64,000 nt of DNA from Mycolicibacterium nivoides. GTDB lineage: Bacteria > Actinomycetota > Actinomycetes > Mycobacteriales > Mycobacteriaceae. The stretch lies in contig NZ_CP034072.1 in NCBI RefSeq assembly GCF_003855255.1, positions 4,127,585 to 4,191,584 of the forward strand. The letters run 5' to 3'. Under the pieces are notes generated by a model. The model saw nothing but the letters and a program-made list of their open reading frames with translations. It was not told where the DNA came from and ran no database searches. The translations under genes were made by a program, and so were the position numbers. Shown here piece after piece: positions 8,384 through 16,274 of the stretch; position 1 is the first letter of the stretch; each line of letters opens with the position of its first letter.

Positions 8384-9459
8384 GCCGCCTCCTGCACGGG
8401 ATGACCGGCCAGGACCGCGAGCACCCGGCGCGCTGCCGCGCCCAACGGCGACCGCGGGCGCACCCGTAACCCGCCACGTTCCAGGACCTCCGCGATCCCG
8501 GCCTGTGCGCGCATCGCGGCCAGTATCGGCAGGTCCACGATGCGGGCCACCTCGGCCGCCCGCAGCCCGCCCGGCGACGGACCCCGCACCACGACACCGG
8601 CATTCGGGTTGCAGGCCAGCACCCACGGTCGCGCGGCTGCCGCCGCAGTGCACGACCGCACGTCGGCCGGTGTCACCAGGACCACCAGATCGGCGGCATC
8701 CAAAGCGGTTTCGGCCGCTTCGGTGGCACGTCGCGGCACATCGCACACGACCGTGACGCCACCGCGGCACCCCGCGTCGATGACGGCACCCAGCGGCCCG
8801 GCCTCGATATCGGCACCCGAGCGTCCGCTGGAGAGCACGCTGACCCCGTCACGACAGGGCAGCGCGTCGCGCAGCGCCGGATAGCCCAACCGACCGCCCT
8901 GCAGCGCCAGATCCGGCCACCGCAGGCCGGCCAGATCCTCACTGCCGGCCACCAGGTCGATCCCTCCGCTCCACGGGTCGGCGTCGACCAGCAGCGCGGA
9001 CGGCGCAGATTGCGCCAGTGCCACCGCGAACACCGACGCCCCGGCGCCTCCTCTGGCACCCAGTACCGCCACTGCGGGACCTCGGCCCGCCTCGTCGTGA
9101 GAGGCGGCTTCGGACAGAGCAGCGACCAGCTCGGCGTCCTGTCCAGGAAGCGTCACCAGGTGTTGCGCGCCGATCGCGATGGCGGCCTGCCAGTCATCCG
9201 GCCGCGGGGCGTCGCTGCCTACCAAGATCACCCTGGTGCGCCTGGGCAGCGCCCGCGCGGCGCATCGCTGCGCGGACGGGGCATCGAGTACGACCGCGGC
9301 AGCCGCCATCCAAGCCTTCCGTCCCGAGGGTTCGTCGACGACGACGAGACCGACGCCGGCGGCAGCGGCCACCCGGGACACATCGTCACGCAGCAGTGGG
9401 TCGCCGACCAGTGCCAGCACCGTGCCGGTCGGGGTGATCGTGGGGTTCGGGACGGCCAT
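8380..9459 (-). CDS. ssd: TadZ/Ssd-like MinD-family protein (Rv3660c-like)
   Basis: A 359-residue protein with an N-terminal receiver-like region and a C-terminal MinD/ParA-type P-loop domain. It matches Rv3660c, described as a septum-site-determining protein (Ssd), and the TadZ/CpaE localisation factors of Tad loci. The deviant Walker A reads GARGGAGAS, lacking both lysines expected in KGGxGKT, so ATP hydrolysis may be weak or absent. It is the first gene of the Tad operon. The structured 6C-type RNA lies upstream on the same strand, transcribed toward this gene but ending in a terminator. Confidence 0.88.
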   Translation of the reverse strand: MAVPNPTITPTGTVLALVGDPLLRDDVSRVAAAAGVGLVVVDEPSGRKAWMAAAAVVLDAPSAQRCAARALPRRTRVILVGSDAPRPDDWQAAIAIGAQHLVTLPGQDAELVAALSEAASHDEAGRGPAVAVLGARGGAGASVFAVALAQSAPSALLVDADPWSGGIDLVAGSEDLAGLRWPDLALQGGRLGYPALRDALPCRDGVSVLSSGRSGADIEAGPLGAVIDAGCRGGVTVVCDVPRRATEAAETALDAADLVVLVTPADVRSCTAAAAARPWVLACNPNAGVVVRGPSPGGLRAAEVARIVDLPILAAMRAQAGIAEVLERGGLRVRPRSPLGAAARRVLAVLAGHPVQEAA

Positions 9460-9625
9460 ATGCCCACCCTGCGGGCAACCACGGACTGGGCACCATCACC
9501 AATTCACGGATTGTGGATGAAGCGCGCGCTGGGGATGAACCACGGTCCGCGAACGTACCGCCGAGTTCAGGTGAAAATACGGTTCCGCAACCAATGCGGC
9601 CAGACGGCCAAGGATTCTTCCCCTG

Positions 9626-9722
9626 AAAAAGGGACGACCCCCGCCAGGGGGGGAGGAGGCGGAGGTCGTCGTGTATCAGCCCCGGGGGGTCGGGCTGATA
9701 CACCCTCGGCATAAGCCGAGTA
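9626..9722 (-). ncRNA. 6C (B11-type) small RNA
   Basis: On the minus strand three hairpins follow one another: a 6-bp stem CTCGGC/GCCGAG (9705-9720), an 11-bp perfect stem TGTATCAGCCC/GGGCTGATACA (9672-9682 with 9692-9702), and GACGACC/GGTCGTC (9633-9639 with 9664-9670). The loops of the second and third contain runs of six or more C, the hallmark of the 6C RNA family. The third stem is followed by CCTTTTT (intrinsic terminator). A TATAGT -10 box lies at 9729-9734, placing the 5' end near 9722. In M. tuberculosis the homologous sRNA B11 lies between Rv3660c and Rv3661, exactly this position. 6C RNAs act by C-rich loop pairing with G-rich mRNA leaders. Confidence 0.85.
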
Positions 9723-9728
9723 ATGCTC

Positions 9729-9754
9729 ACTATACACACGGAACTGCCAAAACA
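9729..9754 (-). promoter_or_regulatory. Probable promoter of the 6C sRNA
   Basis: A TATAGT -10 hexamer (9729-9734 on the minus strand) lies 6-7 nt before the predicted RNA start. A weak TTGCAT -35 candidate lies 19 nt further upstream. Mycobacterial -35 elements are often degenerate, so the -10 is the main evidence. Confidence 0.55.
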
Positions 9755-9869
9755 TGCAAGAGACACCTGTGCGGGCTACCCAGCGGGTTTGCGTCGTCAC
9801 CGCCCGGAAGAATGTGTCGTGAACTGCCATTTTGCGTCACCGGTCAGATAGCGGGGTGCACGTGCCTCT

Positions 9870-10739
9870 ATGCTGGCGCTTGTGACCGCTTCCGATCGGG
9901 CTGCCGGGGAATTGATCGCACAGCAATCCGGGCCACACGACGGTCGACCAGTGCGTACGGCGGCCTTCTTCGACCTCGACAAGACCGTCATCGCCAAGTC
10001 CAGCACCCTTGCTTTCAGCAAACCTTTCTTCAACCAGGGCCTGCTGAACCGCCGCACCGTTCTCAAGTCGACGTACGCCCAGTTTCTGTTCCTGATGTCG
10101 GGCGCCGACCACGACCAGATGGATCGGATGCGCAGTTACATCACCAACATGTGCACCGGTTGGGATGTCGAACAGGTCAAGTCGATCGTCGGCGAGACCT
10201 TGCACGACATCGTCGACCCCCTGGTGTTCGCCGAGGCAGCCGAGCTGATCGCCGACCACAAGCTGTGCGGCCGCGACGTCGTGGTGGTGTCGGCTTCGGG
10301 CGAGGAAATCGTCGCGCCGATCGCAAGGGCACTGGGTGCCACCCACGCGATGGCCACCCGCATGGTGGTCGAGGAGGGCCGCTACACCGGCGACATCGCC
10401 TTCTACTGCTTCGGCGAGGGCAAGGTCGAGGCGATCCGCGCCCTGGCCGCCCGCGAGGGCTACGCACTGGACCACTGCTACGCCTATTCGGATTCGATCA
10501 CCGACGTCCCGATGCTCGAATCCGTGGGTCACCCCACCGCGGTCAACCCGGACCGGGGACTGCGCAAGGAGGCCGCCTCCCGCGGCTGGCCGGTGCTGAC
10601 ATTCACCAGGCCGGTGTCCTTACGCGACCGGCTTCCGGCGCCGTCCGGAGCCGCGGTGGCCACCACCGCGGCCGTTGGGATCAGCGCTCTTGCGGCGGGC
10701 GCACTGACATATTCACTCCTGCGCCGCTTCACTTCCTGA
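9870..10739 (+). CDS. HAD-superfamily phosphatase, SerB-like HAD-IB (Rv3661-like)
   Basis: A 289-residue HAD hydrolase. Motif I is FFDLDKTVI near residues 33-41 (nucleophile and acid/base Asp). Motif II is VVSASGEE and motif IV is YSDSITDVPML. The family removes phosphate from small molecules such as phosphoserine or glycerol phosphates; the substrate here is unknown. The C-terminal 30 residues are hydrophobic (ATTAAVGISALAAGALTYSLL), so it may be membrane-tethered. It sits alone between the 6C and Ms1-type RNAs, as in M. tuberculosis. Confidence 0.85.
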   Translation: MLALVTASDRAAGELIAQQSGPHDGRPVRTAAFFDLDKTVIAKSSTLAFSKPFFNQGLLNRRTVLKSTYAQFLFLMSGADHDQMDRMRSYITNMCTGWDVEQVKSIVGETLHDIVDPLVFAEAAELIADHKLCGRDVVVVSASGEEIVAPIARALGATHAMATRMVVEEGRYTGDIAFYCFGEGKVEAIRALAAREGYALDHCYAYSDSITDVPMLESVGHPTAVNPDRGLRKEAASRGWPVLTFTRPVSLRDRLPAPSGAAVATTAAVGISALAAGALTYSLLRRFTS

Positions 10740-10804
10740 CCTACCGGATGCAGTAGCTGACACCCCGGCGTAACGATCAGAAGTCGGGTGCATTTCACCC
10801 TTGC

Positions 10805-10820
10805 TGTGACCGTGGTCACG
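10805..10820 (+). promoter_or_regulatory. CRP/cAMP-receptor-protein box (TGTGA-N6-TCACG)
   Basis: TGTGACCGTGGTCACG is a 14-bp perfect dyad (10806-10819) that matches the mycobacterial CRP consensus TGTGA-N6-TCACA at all but the last base. It ends one base before a TAGTAC -10 candidate (10821-10826) for the Ms1-type RNA, putting its centre near -20 if transcription starts about 10833. A CRP homologue is encoded in this same window at 20120. Confidence 0.7.
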
Positions 10821-10832
10821 TAGTACAAAGGA

Positions 10833-11140
10833 ACCACGGAAGCTTGGATGAGGCCAAGAGTTAGCCGGAAGAGAAGGCTAGATCTCCCGAACCAGGCTCC
10901 CCAGCACGGGTCCCGGCACCCACGCGGAGCACATGCCGCGGAATAGGCAAAAGTGTTGCGGGCCTGCGTGATTGCGAAGAGCGGACGGCTACGACGGCCC
11001 TTTGGGTAGGGTTGCAGCCGAAGCGCATTGCAAGGACGCCGAGGCCACCCACGCAACCCATCTGGCACGCTTGGTAACCGGTATCCGTGCTAGCGGGCGA
11101 CGAGCCGAAACTCGTTTCGGAACGTCGCCCGCTTTCGTTT
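10833..11140 (+). ncRNA. Ms1/MTS2823-type RNA polymerase-binding RNA
   Basis: A roughly 300-nt non-coding stretch between the HAD gene and the Rv3662c-like gene, the position of the abundant MTS2823 RNA in M. tuberculosis (Ms1 in M. smegmatis), which binds core RNA polymerase and accumulates in stationary phase. It has no coding potential, several local complementary segments, a -10 candidate at 10821-10826, and ends in a strong terminator hairpin at 11092-11133. Boundaries are estimated from those signals. I rejected RNase P RNA because its conserved P4 core is absent. Confidence 0.8.
11092..11140 (+). terminator. Terminator of the Ms1-type RNA
   Basis: An 11-bp perfect stem (11092-11102 with 11123-11133) encloses a second 7-bp stem (11105-11111 with 11114-11120) and is followed by TTCGTTT. 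The Rv3662c-like gene converges from the right and stops at 11166, so this may terminate both transcripts. Confidence 0.8.
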
Positions 11141-11165
11141 GCTGAGAACCCTCTGACCGGGAGCG

Positions 11166-11906
11166 TCAGCCCGCTGCCGACTGGGCGATCTGCAACGCTT
11201 CCCGCGCTCCGCCCTTCAGTGCCTCGCTACTGAGCAGCAGCCATGCGGTCAGCCCGTCGGGCGTACCCGAGGCGAATCCCCGTGCGGCAGCCCGGTACTC
11301 CCCTGACTTCCGCATCCAGTGCACCTCGGGAACCCCGAGCCCGTGCGGATCCAGCCCGCTGGCGATGGTCACCAGGCGTGAGACCGCGCGGGCCACGACG
11401 CCGTCGGCGGTGCCGAACGGAGCCAGACTGAGTAGTTCGCCGTGGGCGACGGCGGCCAGGACCGGAGCGGGCACCTTGGAACCGCCGGCCAGGATCTCCG
11501 TCAGCAGCTCGAGGCGGCGGCCGACGTCGGGGTCGGTCCGCGGCCGGCCCAGGTGCTCTTCGTCGGTGAGGTCGGCGGCGGCCAGGGCGTGCAGCCGGGC
11601 CAGCGCCTGCATCGGGGCGCGCTGCCACACGCCGACCAGCGCGGTGGCGCCGCCTTCGAGTGCCTCGGCGACACGGATGGCGCCCGCCGTGACCGGATCG
11701 GGTTCACCGTCGGCGGACAGCTGGACGGCCCCGCCGTCGAGCACCGCCGAGGCCCGAGCCGCACGCAACGCCGCTTCGGCCGCGGTCTGCGGCCAGCCGC
11801 GCAGGTTGAACTTGTGTCGATGCGCCCGGCCCAGGGCCTCACGCGCCTCGTCACTGGCCGCAGAAACACCGGGCAGGTCGACCAGCGGTGCGAGTGGATC
11901 GGTCAT
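11166..11906 (-). CDS. Conserved hypothetical protein, Rv3662c-like
   Basis: A 246-residue, Ala/Leu-rich, apparently all-helical soluble protein starting MTDPLAPLVDLPGV. The open frame extends further upstream, but that part overlaps the acs promoter and looks spurious. No catalytic motif was recognised; a segment HRHKFNLRGWPQ near residue 28 is conserved-looking. It is divergent from acs with about 127 bp between starts. In M. tuberculosis the dppABCD peptide transporter operon separates this gene from acs; here it does not. Confidence 0.75.
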   Translation of the reverse strand: MTDPLAPLVDLPGVSAASDEAREALGRAHRHKFNLRGWPQTAAEAALRAARASAVLDGGAVQLSADGEPDPVTAGAIRVAEALEGGATALVGVWQRAPMQALARLHALAAADLTDEEHLGRPRTDPDVGRRLELLTEILAGGSKVPAPVLAAVAHGELLSLAPFGTADGVVARAVSRLVTIASGLDPHGLGVPEVHWMRKSGEYRAAARGFASGTPDGLTAWLLLSSEALKGGAREALQIAQSAAG

Positions 11907-12033
11907 AGGGCCAAACGCTAGCCGACCGCTGAACGCCGTCTCGCCGACCGTTGGGCGCATCAGGACAGCCGCCCGGCAACCGCCTTGTGAGCTCCCAACG
12001 CCGCTGCAACCTTTGGTGACTAGGCTCACACCC

Positions 12034-14007
12034 ATGTCAAACGCGCCAGCGACGTCTACCGAAGTTCCGTCAGCCTATCCGCCGCCTGCCGATTTCGCGG
12101 CCAACGCCAACGCGACGGGCGAGTTGTACGCAGAGGCCGAGAGGGACCGGCTGGCGTTCTGGGCCGCCCAGGCCAACCGGCTGAGCTGGCAGACCCCGTT
12201 CAGCGAGGTGCTCGACTGGTCGCAGGCACCGTTCGCGAAGTGGTTCGTGGGCGGCAAGCTCAACGTCGCCTACAACTGTGTGGACCGTCATGTCGAGGCG
12301 GGCAACGGCGACCGGGTCGCGATCCACTGGGTGGGGGAACCGGTCGGCCCCGATCCTGCCCATGCCCGCGACATCACCTACGCCCAGCTCAAGGACGAGG
12401 TCAGCAAGGCCGCCAATGCGCTGGCCGCGCTCGGCCTGACCGCCGGCGACCGTGTCGCCATCTACATGCCGATGGTGCCCGAGGCGATCGTGGCGATGCT
12501 GGCCTGCGCCCGCCTGGGCGCCATGCACAGTGTCGTCTTCGCGGGCTTCTCGGCCAGTGCGCTCAAGGCCCGCGTCGAGGACGCCGCGGCCAAGCTCGTC
12601 ATCACCACCGACGGCCAGTACCGGCGCGGCAAGGCGGCCTCACTCAAGGACGCGGTTGACGAAGCGGTCTCCGATCAGCCGTCGGTCGAGCATGTTCTGG
12701 TGGTGCGGCGCACCGGAATCGACGTGAACTGGACCGACGGCCGTGACCTGTGGTGGCACGAGACCGTCGATAACGCCTCCACCGAGCACACCCCGGAAGC
12801 CTTCGACTCCGAGCAGCCGCTGTTTTTGCTGTACACCTCGGGCACCACCGGCAAGCCCAAGGGCATCGTGCACACCTCGGGCGGTTACCTCACCCAGGCG
12901 GCCTACACCCACTACAACGTCTTCGACCTCAAACCCGAGACCGACGTGTACTGGTGCACCGCCGACATCGGCTGGGTCACCGGGCACACCTACATCACCT
13001 ACGGCCCGCTGGCCAACGGCGCCACCCAGGTGGTCTACGAGGGCACCCCCACCTCGCCCACCGAGCACCGCCACTTCGAGATCATCGAAAAGTATGGCGT
13101 CACAATTTATTACACCGCGCCCACGCTGATCCGCACCTTCATGAAGCTGGGCCGCCAGATCCCGGCCGAGCACAACCTGTCGAGCCTGCGGCTGCTGGGC
13201 TCGGTCGGCGAGCCGATCAACCCCGAGGCCTGGCGCTGGTACCGGGAAGCCATCGGCGCCAACAAGACTCCGATCGTGGACACCTGGTGGCAGACCGAGA
13301 CCGGGGCCATCATGATCTCCCCGCTGCCCGGTGTCACCGCGGCCAAGCCCGGCTCGGCGATGACGCCGCTGCCCGGCATCTCGGCCAAGATCGTCGACGA
13401 CGACGGCAACGAGCTGGTGCCCGGCGCCGACGAAGCCGAACACGTCACCGGTTACCTGGTGCTGGACCAGCCGTGGCCGTCGATGCTGCGCGGCATCTGG
13501 GGCGACCCGGAGCGCTTCAAGGAGACCTACTGGTCGCGCTTCGCCGAGCAGGGCTGGTACTTCGCCGGTGACGGCGCCCGCTATGACGCGCAAGGCAACA
13601 TCTGGGTACTGGGCCGCATCGACGATGTCATGAACATCTCCGGGCACCGCATCTCGACCGCCGAGGTGGAGTCGGCCCTGGTCGGGCACTCCGGGGTGGC
13701 CGAGGCCGCAGTGGTCGGCGCCAGCGACGACACCACCGGCCAGGCCATCTGCGCGTTCGTGATCCTGAAGGCGTCCGCGCACGGAGGCGCCGAGAACATG
13801 ATCGACGAACTGCGCGCCCAGGTGGCCACCGAGATCTCCCCGATCGCCAAGCCGCGGGAGATCCACGTGGTGCCCGAGCTGCCCAAGACCCGCAGCGGCA
13901 AGATCATGCGCCGGTTGCTGCGCGACGTGGCCGAGGGCCGCGAGCTCGGTGACACCTCGACACTGGTCGACCCCAGCGTGTTCGAGGCGATCCGCGCCAG
14001 CAAGTAA
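12034..14007 (+). CDS. acs: Acetyl-CoA synthetase
   Basis: A 657-residue adenylate-forming enzyme converting acetate, ATP and CoA to acetyl-CoA, AMP and PPi in the cytosol. The AMP-binding P-loop is YTSGTTGKPKG. The A5 region TWWQTETG, the hinge/A8 region GRIDDVMNISGHRIST and the C-terminal catalytic/acetylation lysine motif RSGKIMRR are intact. In mycobacteria this lysine is controlled by a cAMP-dependent acetyltransferase, which is family knowledge. ATG 12034 was chosen since the upstream frame overlaps the divergent gene. The length is normal for Acs. Confidence 0.97.
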   Translation: MSNAPATSTEVPSAYPPPADFAANANATGELYAEAERDRLAFWAAQANRLSWQTPFSEVLDWSQAPFAKWFVGGKLNVAYNCVDRHVEAGNGDRVAIHWVGEPVGPDPAHARDITYAQLKDEVSKAANALAALGLTAGDRVAIYMPMVPEAIVAMLACARLGAMHSVVFAGFSASALKARVEDAAAKLVITTDGQYRRGKAASLKDAVDEAVSDQPSVEHVLVVRRTGIDVNWTDGRDLWWHETVDNASTEHTPEAFDSEQPLFLLYTSGTTGKPKGIVHTSGGYLTQAAYTHYNVFDLKPETDVYWCTADIGWVTGHTYITYGPLANGATQVVYEGTPTSPTEHRHFEIIEKYGVTIYYTAPTLIRTFMKLGRQIPAEHNLSSLRLLGSVGEPINPEAWRWYREAIGANKTPIVDTWWQTETGAIMISPLPGVTAAKPGSAMTPLPGISAKIVDDDGNELVPGADEAEHVTGYLVLDQPWPSMLRGIWGDPERFKETYWSRFAEQGWYFAGDGARYDAQGNIWVLGRIDDVMNISGHRISTAEVESALVGHSGVAEAAVVGASDDTTGQAICAFVILKASAHGGAENMIDELRAQVATEISPIAKPREIHVVPELPKTRSGKIMRRLLRDVAEGRELGDTSTLVDPSVFEAIRASK

Positions 14008-14016
14008 GACGTCCGC

Positions 14017-14712
14017 CTAACCGACCGGGACGAAACCCGTTCCCGGTCGGTTCTTGGCGGTGATGTCGGCCAGCTGCGTGTTGAACGACATGGTCACGGC
14101 CGGCGTGTGCAGGGGCACGAACTTCACCACGCAGGTCGGCAATTCCTCGGTGTAGGCGCCGTGGAGCATGCCGACCAGCCGGTTGTTGACCGTGACGGGC
14201 GCGCCCGAGTCACCGGGCTGGCCGCAGACCTGGTTGACGATCGTGCCCGGGTCCTGTCCGGGACCCCAGGTAACACCGCACGAAGACCCCGTCGTGCGGC
14301 CCAGTTTGCAGGCGATGTCGCCGAACACCGGGTCCGGCCCGAGTCCGTCGATCTGGAATCCGTTCACGTTGTTGGTCGGAGTCACCTTGGCCGGATCGAA
14401 CTGGATGACGGCGTAGTCCAGCAGATCGTTGCCGGCGACCATCGTGCCCACCACCCCGGCGCTCGGAGCACCTTCGGCTGACACCACGGCGCCGGGACCC
14501 CCGCAGTGCGCCGACGTGAAACCGATGAGGCGGCCGGCGCTGTCGTGCCCGATCGTGGTGAGCGTGCAGAACGCATCGCCGTTGACCACGATGCCCGATC
14601 CGCCGCCCAGGACCACCGGCGGATCAGCAAGCGCCGGGGCCGGGGTCAGCATCGCCACCACGGCGATGATCGGTGCGCCAATGAGCCACTGCCAGCGGCG
14701 TCTGCTCGTCAA
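14017..14712 (-). CDS. Secreted trypsin-like serine protease (Rv3668c-like)
   Basis: A 231-residue exported protease. The N terminus has a basic stretch, a hydrophobic core (WLIGAPIIAVVAM) and a likely signal-peptidase site after ALA. The catalytic triad is visible: His in FTSAHCGG, Asp in LLDYAVIQ, Ser in QPGDSGAPV. Four cysteines suggest disulfides. I chose the TTG start at 14712 because GGAGGA lies 4-5 nt upstream; ATG 14745 is an in-frame alternative. It corresponds in position and type to Rv3668c. The natural substrate is unknown. Confidence 0.88.
   Translation of the reverse strand: MTSRRRWQWLIGAPIIAVVAMLTPAPALADPPVVLGGGSGIVVNGDAFCTLTTIGHDSAGRLIGFTSAHCGGPGAVVSAEGAPSAGVVGTMVAGNDLLDYAVIQFDPAKVTPTNNVNGFQIDGLGPDPVFGDIACKLGRTTGSSCGVTWGPGQDPGTIVNQVCGQPGDSGAPVTVNNRLVGMLHGAYTEELPTCVVKFVPLHTPAVTMSFNTQLADITAKNRPGTGFVPVG
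14019..14052 (+). terminator. Bidirectional terminator between acs and the S1 protease
   Basis: A perfect 12-bp inverted repeat (14019-14030 with 14041-14052) lies 12 nt after the acs stop and inside the last codons of the convergent protease gene, followed on the plus strand by TTCTT. It most likely terminates acs. Confidence 0.7.
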
Positions 14713-14826
14713 GTGTCCTCCGATCGACGCGCCCGACCCGCGCAACTCAAGAATGCGGTCAGTCTACTAAGACGCGGATGTCGGCCGGGATCGTTAACGG
14801 CTTCGCCGCATGGCAACATGAACGCC

Positions 14827-15333
14827 ATGAGCACAGGCGACCGCAGGGACGGCGTTCCGACGACGGTGACCTCGATTCCGCTCGTCGACCCGCATGCCCC
14901 CAAGCCGGACCCCTCGATCGGTGACCTGGTCAAGGACGCCACCGCGCAGGTATCCACCCTGCTGCGCGCCGAGGTGGAGCTGGCCAAGGCCGAGATCACC
15001 CGAGATGTGAAGAAGGGCCTGACCGGCAGCGTGTTCTTCATCGCGGCGCTGGTGGTCCTGTTCTACTCGACCTTCTTTTTCTTCTTCTTCCTGGCCGAGC
15101 TGCTCGACACCTGGCTCTGGCGCTGGGTGGCCTTCCTGATCGTGTTCGGGCTCATGGTGCTGACGACAGGGGCGCTCGCGGTGTTCGGCTTCCTGAAGGT
15201 GCGACGGATCAAGGGTCCTCAGCAGACCATCGAATCGGTCAAGGAGACACGCGAGGCACTGACGCCCGGCCACGACAAGGCCGCGCTGCCAGCTGTCCAA
15301 ACCAGGCCGGCCACCGACCCGTCAGGCTGGTAA
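14827..15333 (+). CDS. Phage-holin-family membrane protein (Rv3669-like)
   Basis: About 168 residues starting MSTGDRRDG; ATG 14818 (MNAMST) is an equally possible start. It has an amphipathic N-terminal region (AEVELAKAEITRDVKKG) and two transmembrane helices, roughly 65-90 (Phe-rich) and 98-122, then a charged C-terminal tail. This is the Actinobacteria 'phage holin family' (DUF1469/holin superfamily III-like) layout, usually without phage context. Its stop overlaps the ephE start (TAATG), so they are translationally coupled. Together with the next gene and MarP this forms the conserved Rv3669-Rv3671c neighbourhood. Confidence 0.85.
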   Translation: MSTGDRRDGVPTTVTSIPLVDPHAPKPDPSIGDLVKDATAQVSTLLRAEVELAKAEITRDVKKGLTGSVFFIAALVVLFYSTFFFFFFLAELLDTWLWRWVAFLIVFGLMVLTTGALAVFGFLKVRRIKGPQQTIESVKETREALTPGHDKAALPAVQTRPATDPSGW

Positions 15334-16274
15334 TGCCCCCACCCGACCCGTCGATCACCAGGATCGAGGGGCCATGGCGGCATCTGCAGGTGCACGCCAA
15401 CGGCATTCGGTTCCACGTGGTGGAGGGCGAGAGCGAAAGCCCGCAGCCCGACCGGCCGCTGGTGATCCTCCTGCACGGGTTCGGCTCGTTCTGGTGGTCG
15501 TGGCGTCACCAACTCACCGCACTGCCCGGCGCCCGGGTCGTGGCGGTCGACCTGCGTGGCTACGGCGACAGCGACAAACCACCACGCGGTTACGACGGCT
15601 GGACCCTGGCCGGGGACACCGCCGGGCTGGTGCGCGCGCTGGGGCACAAGACGGCGACGCTGGTCGGGCACGCCGACGGCGGCCTGGTGTGCTGGGCGAC
15701 GGCCGTGCTGCATCCGCGCGTGGTCGACGCGATCGCCCTCGTCAGCTCACCGCATCCGGTGGCGCTGCGGGCCTCCACGTTGACCCGCCGTGACCAGGGC
15801 CGGGCCCTGTTGCCGTCGATGCTGCGCTATCAGGTGCCCGCGTGGCCCGAACACGCGCTGACCCGGCATGACGGCGCCGAGCTGGAACGCCTGGTCCGCG
15901 GCCGGGCCGGTGCCAAATGGCAGACCAGCCAGGACTTCTCCGACACCATCGGCCATCTGCGCCAGGCCATCCAGATTCCGGGAGCCGCGCACTGCGCGCT
16001 GGAATACCAGCGGTGGGCGGTGCGCAGCCAACTGCGCAGCGAGGGCCTGCGGTTCATGCACTCGATGAAACGCCCGATCAGCGTGCCCGTGCTGCACATG
16101 CGCGGAGACGCCGACCCGTACGTCCTCACCGACCCGGTGCACCGGACCCAGCGCTATGCACCGCACGGCCGATACGTATCGATCACGGGCGCAGGGCATT
16201 TCGGCCACGAAGAACAGCCCGAGGCGGTCAACGGGCAGCTGAGCCGTTTCCTGGCCCAGCTGCCCGCCAGGTGA
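15333..16274 (+). CDS. ephE: Alpha/beta hydrolase, putative epoxide hydrolase EphE
   Basis: A 313-residue cytosolic alpha/beta hydrolase. The oxyanion-hole motif is LLHGFG. The nucleophile elbow is GHADGG, with Asp rather than Ser as expected for epoxide or haloalkane hydrolases. The catalytic His is likely in GAGHFGHEEQP near the C terminus, and the acid in RGDADPYV. It matches Rv3670 by position and architecture. The substrate is not known; epoxide hydrolysis is inferred from family. It stops one base before marP's stop on the other strand. Confidence 0.88.
   Translation: MPPPDPSITRIEGPWRHLQVHANGIRFHVVEGESESPQPDRPLVILLHGFGSFWWSWRHQLTALPGARVVAVDLRGYGDSDKPPRGYDGWTLAGDTAGLVRALGHKTATLVGHADGGLVCWATAVLHPRVVDAIALVSSPHPVALRASTLTRRDQGRALLPSMLRYQVPAWPEHALTRHDGAELERLVRGRAGAKWQTSQDFSDTIGHLRQAIQIPGAAHCALEYQRWAVRSQLRSEGLRFMHSMKRPISVPVLHMRGDADPYVLTDPVHRTQRYAPHGRYVSITGAGHFGHEEQPEAVNGQLSRFLAQLPAR

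Noticed and set aside
10740..11165. RNase P RNA (rnpB) in the gene-free stretch
   Set aside because: The conserved GAGGAA-type P4 core is absent, and the position and terminator fit the Ms1/MTS2823 RNA better.
11365..12033. An N-terminal extension of acetyl-CoA synthetase
   Set aside because: It is Ser/Arg-rich antisense to the Rv3662c-like gene and absent from known Acs proteins.
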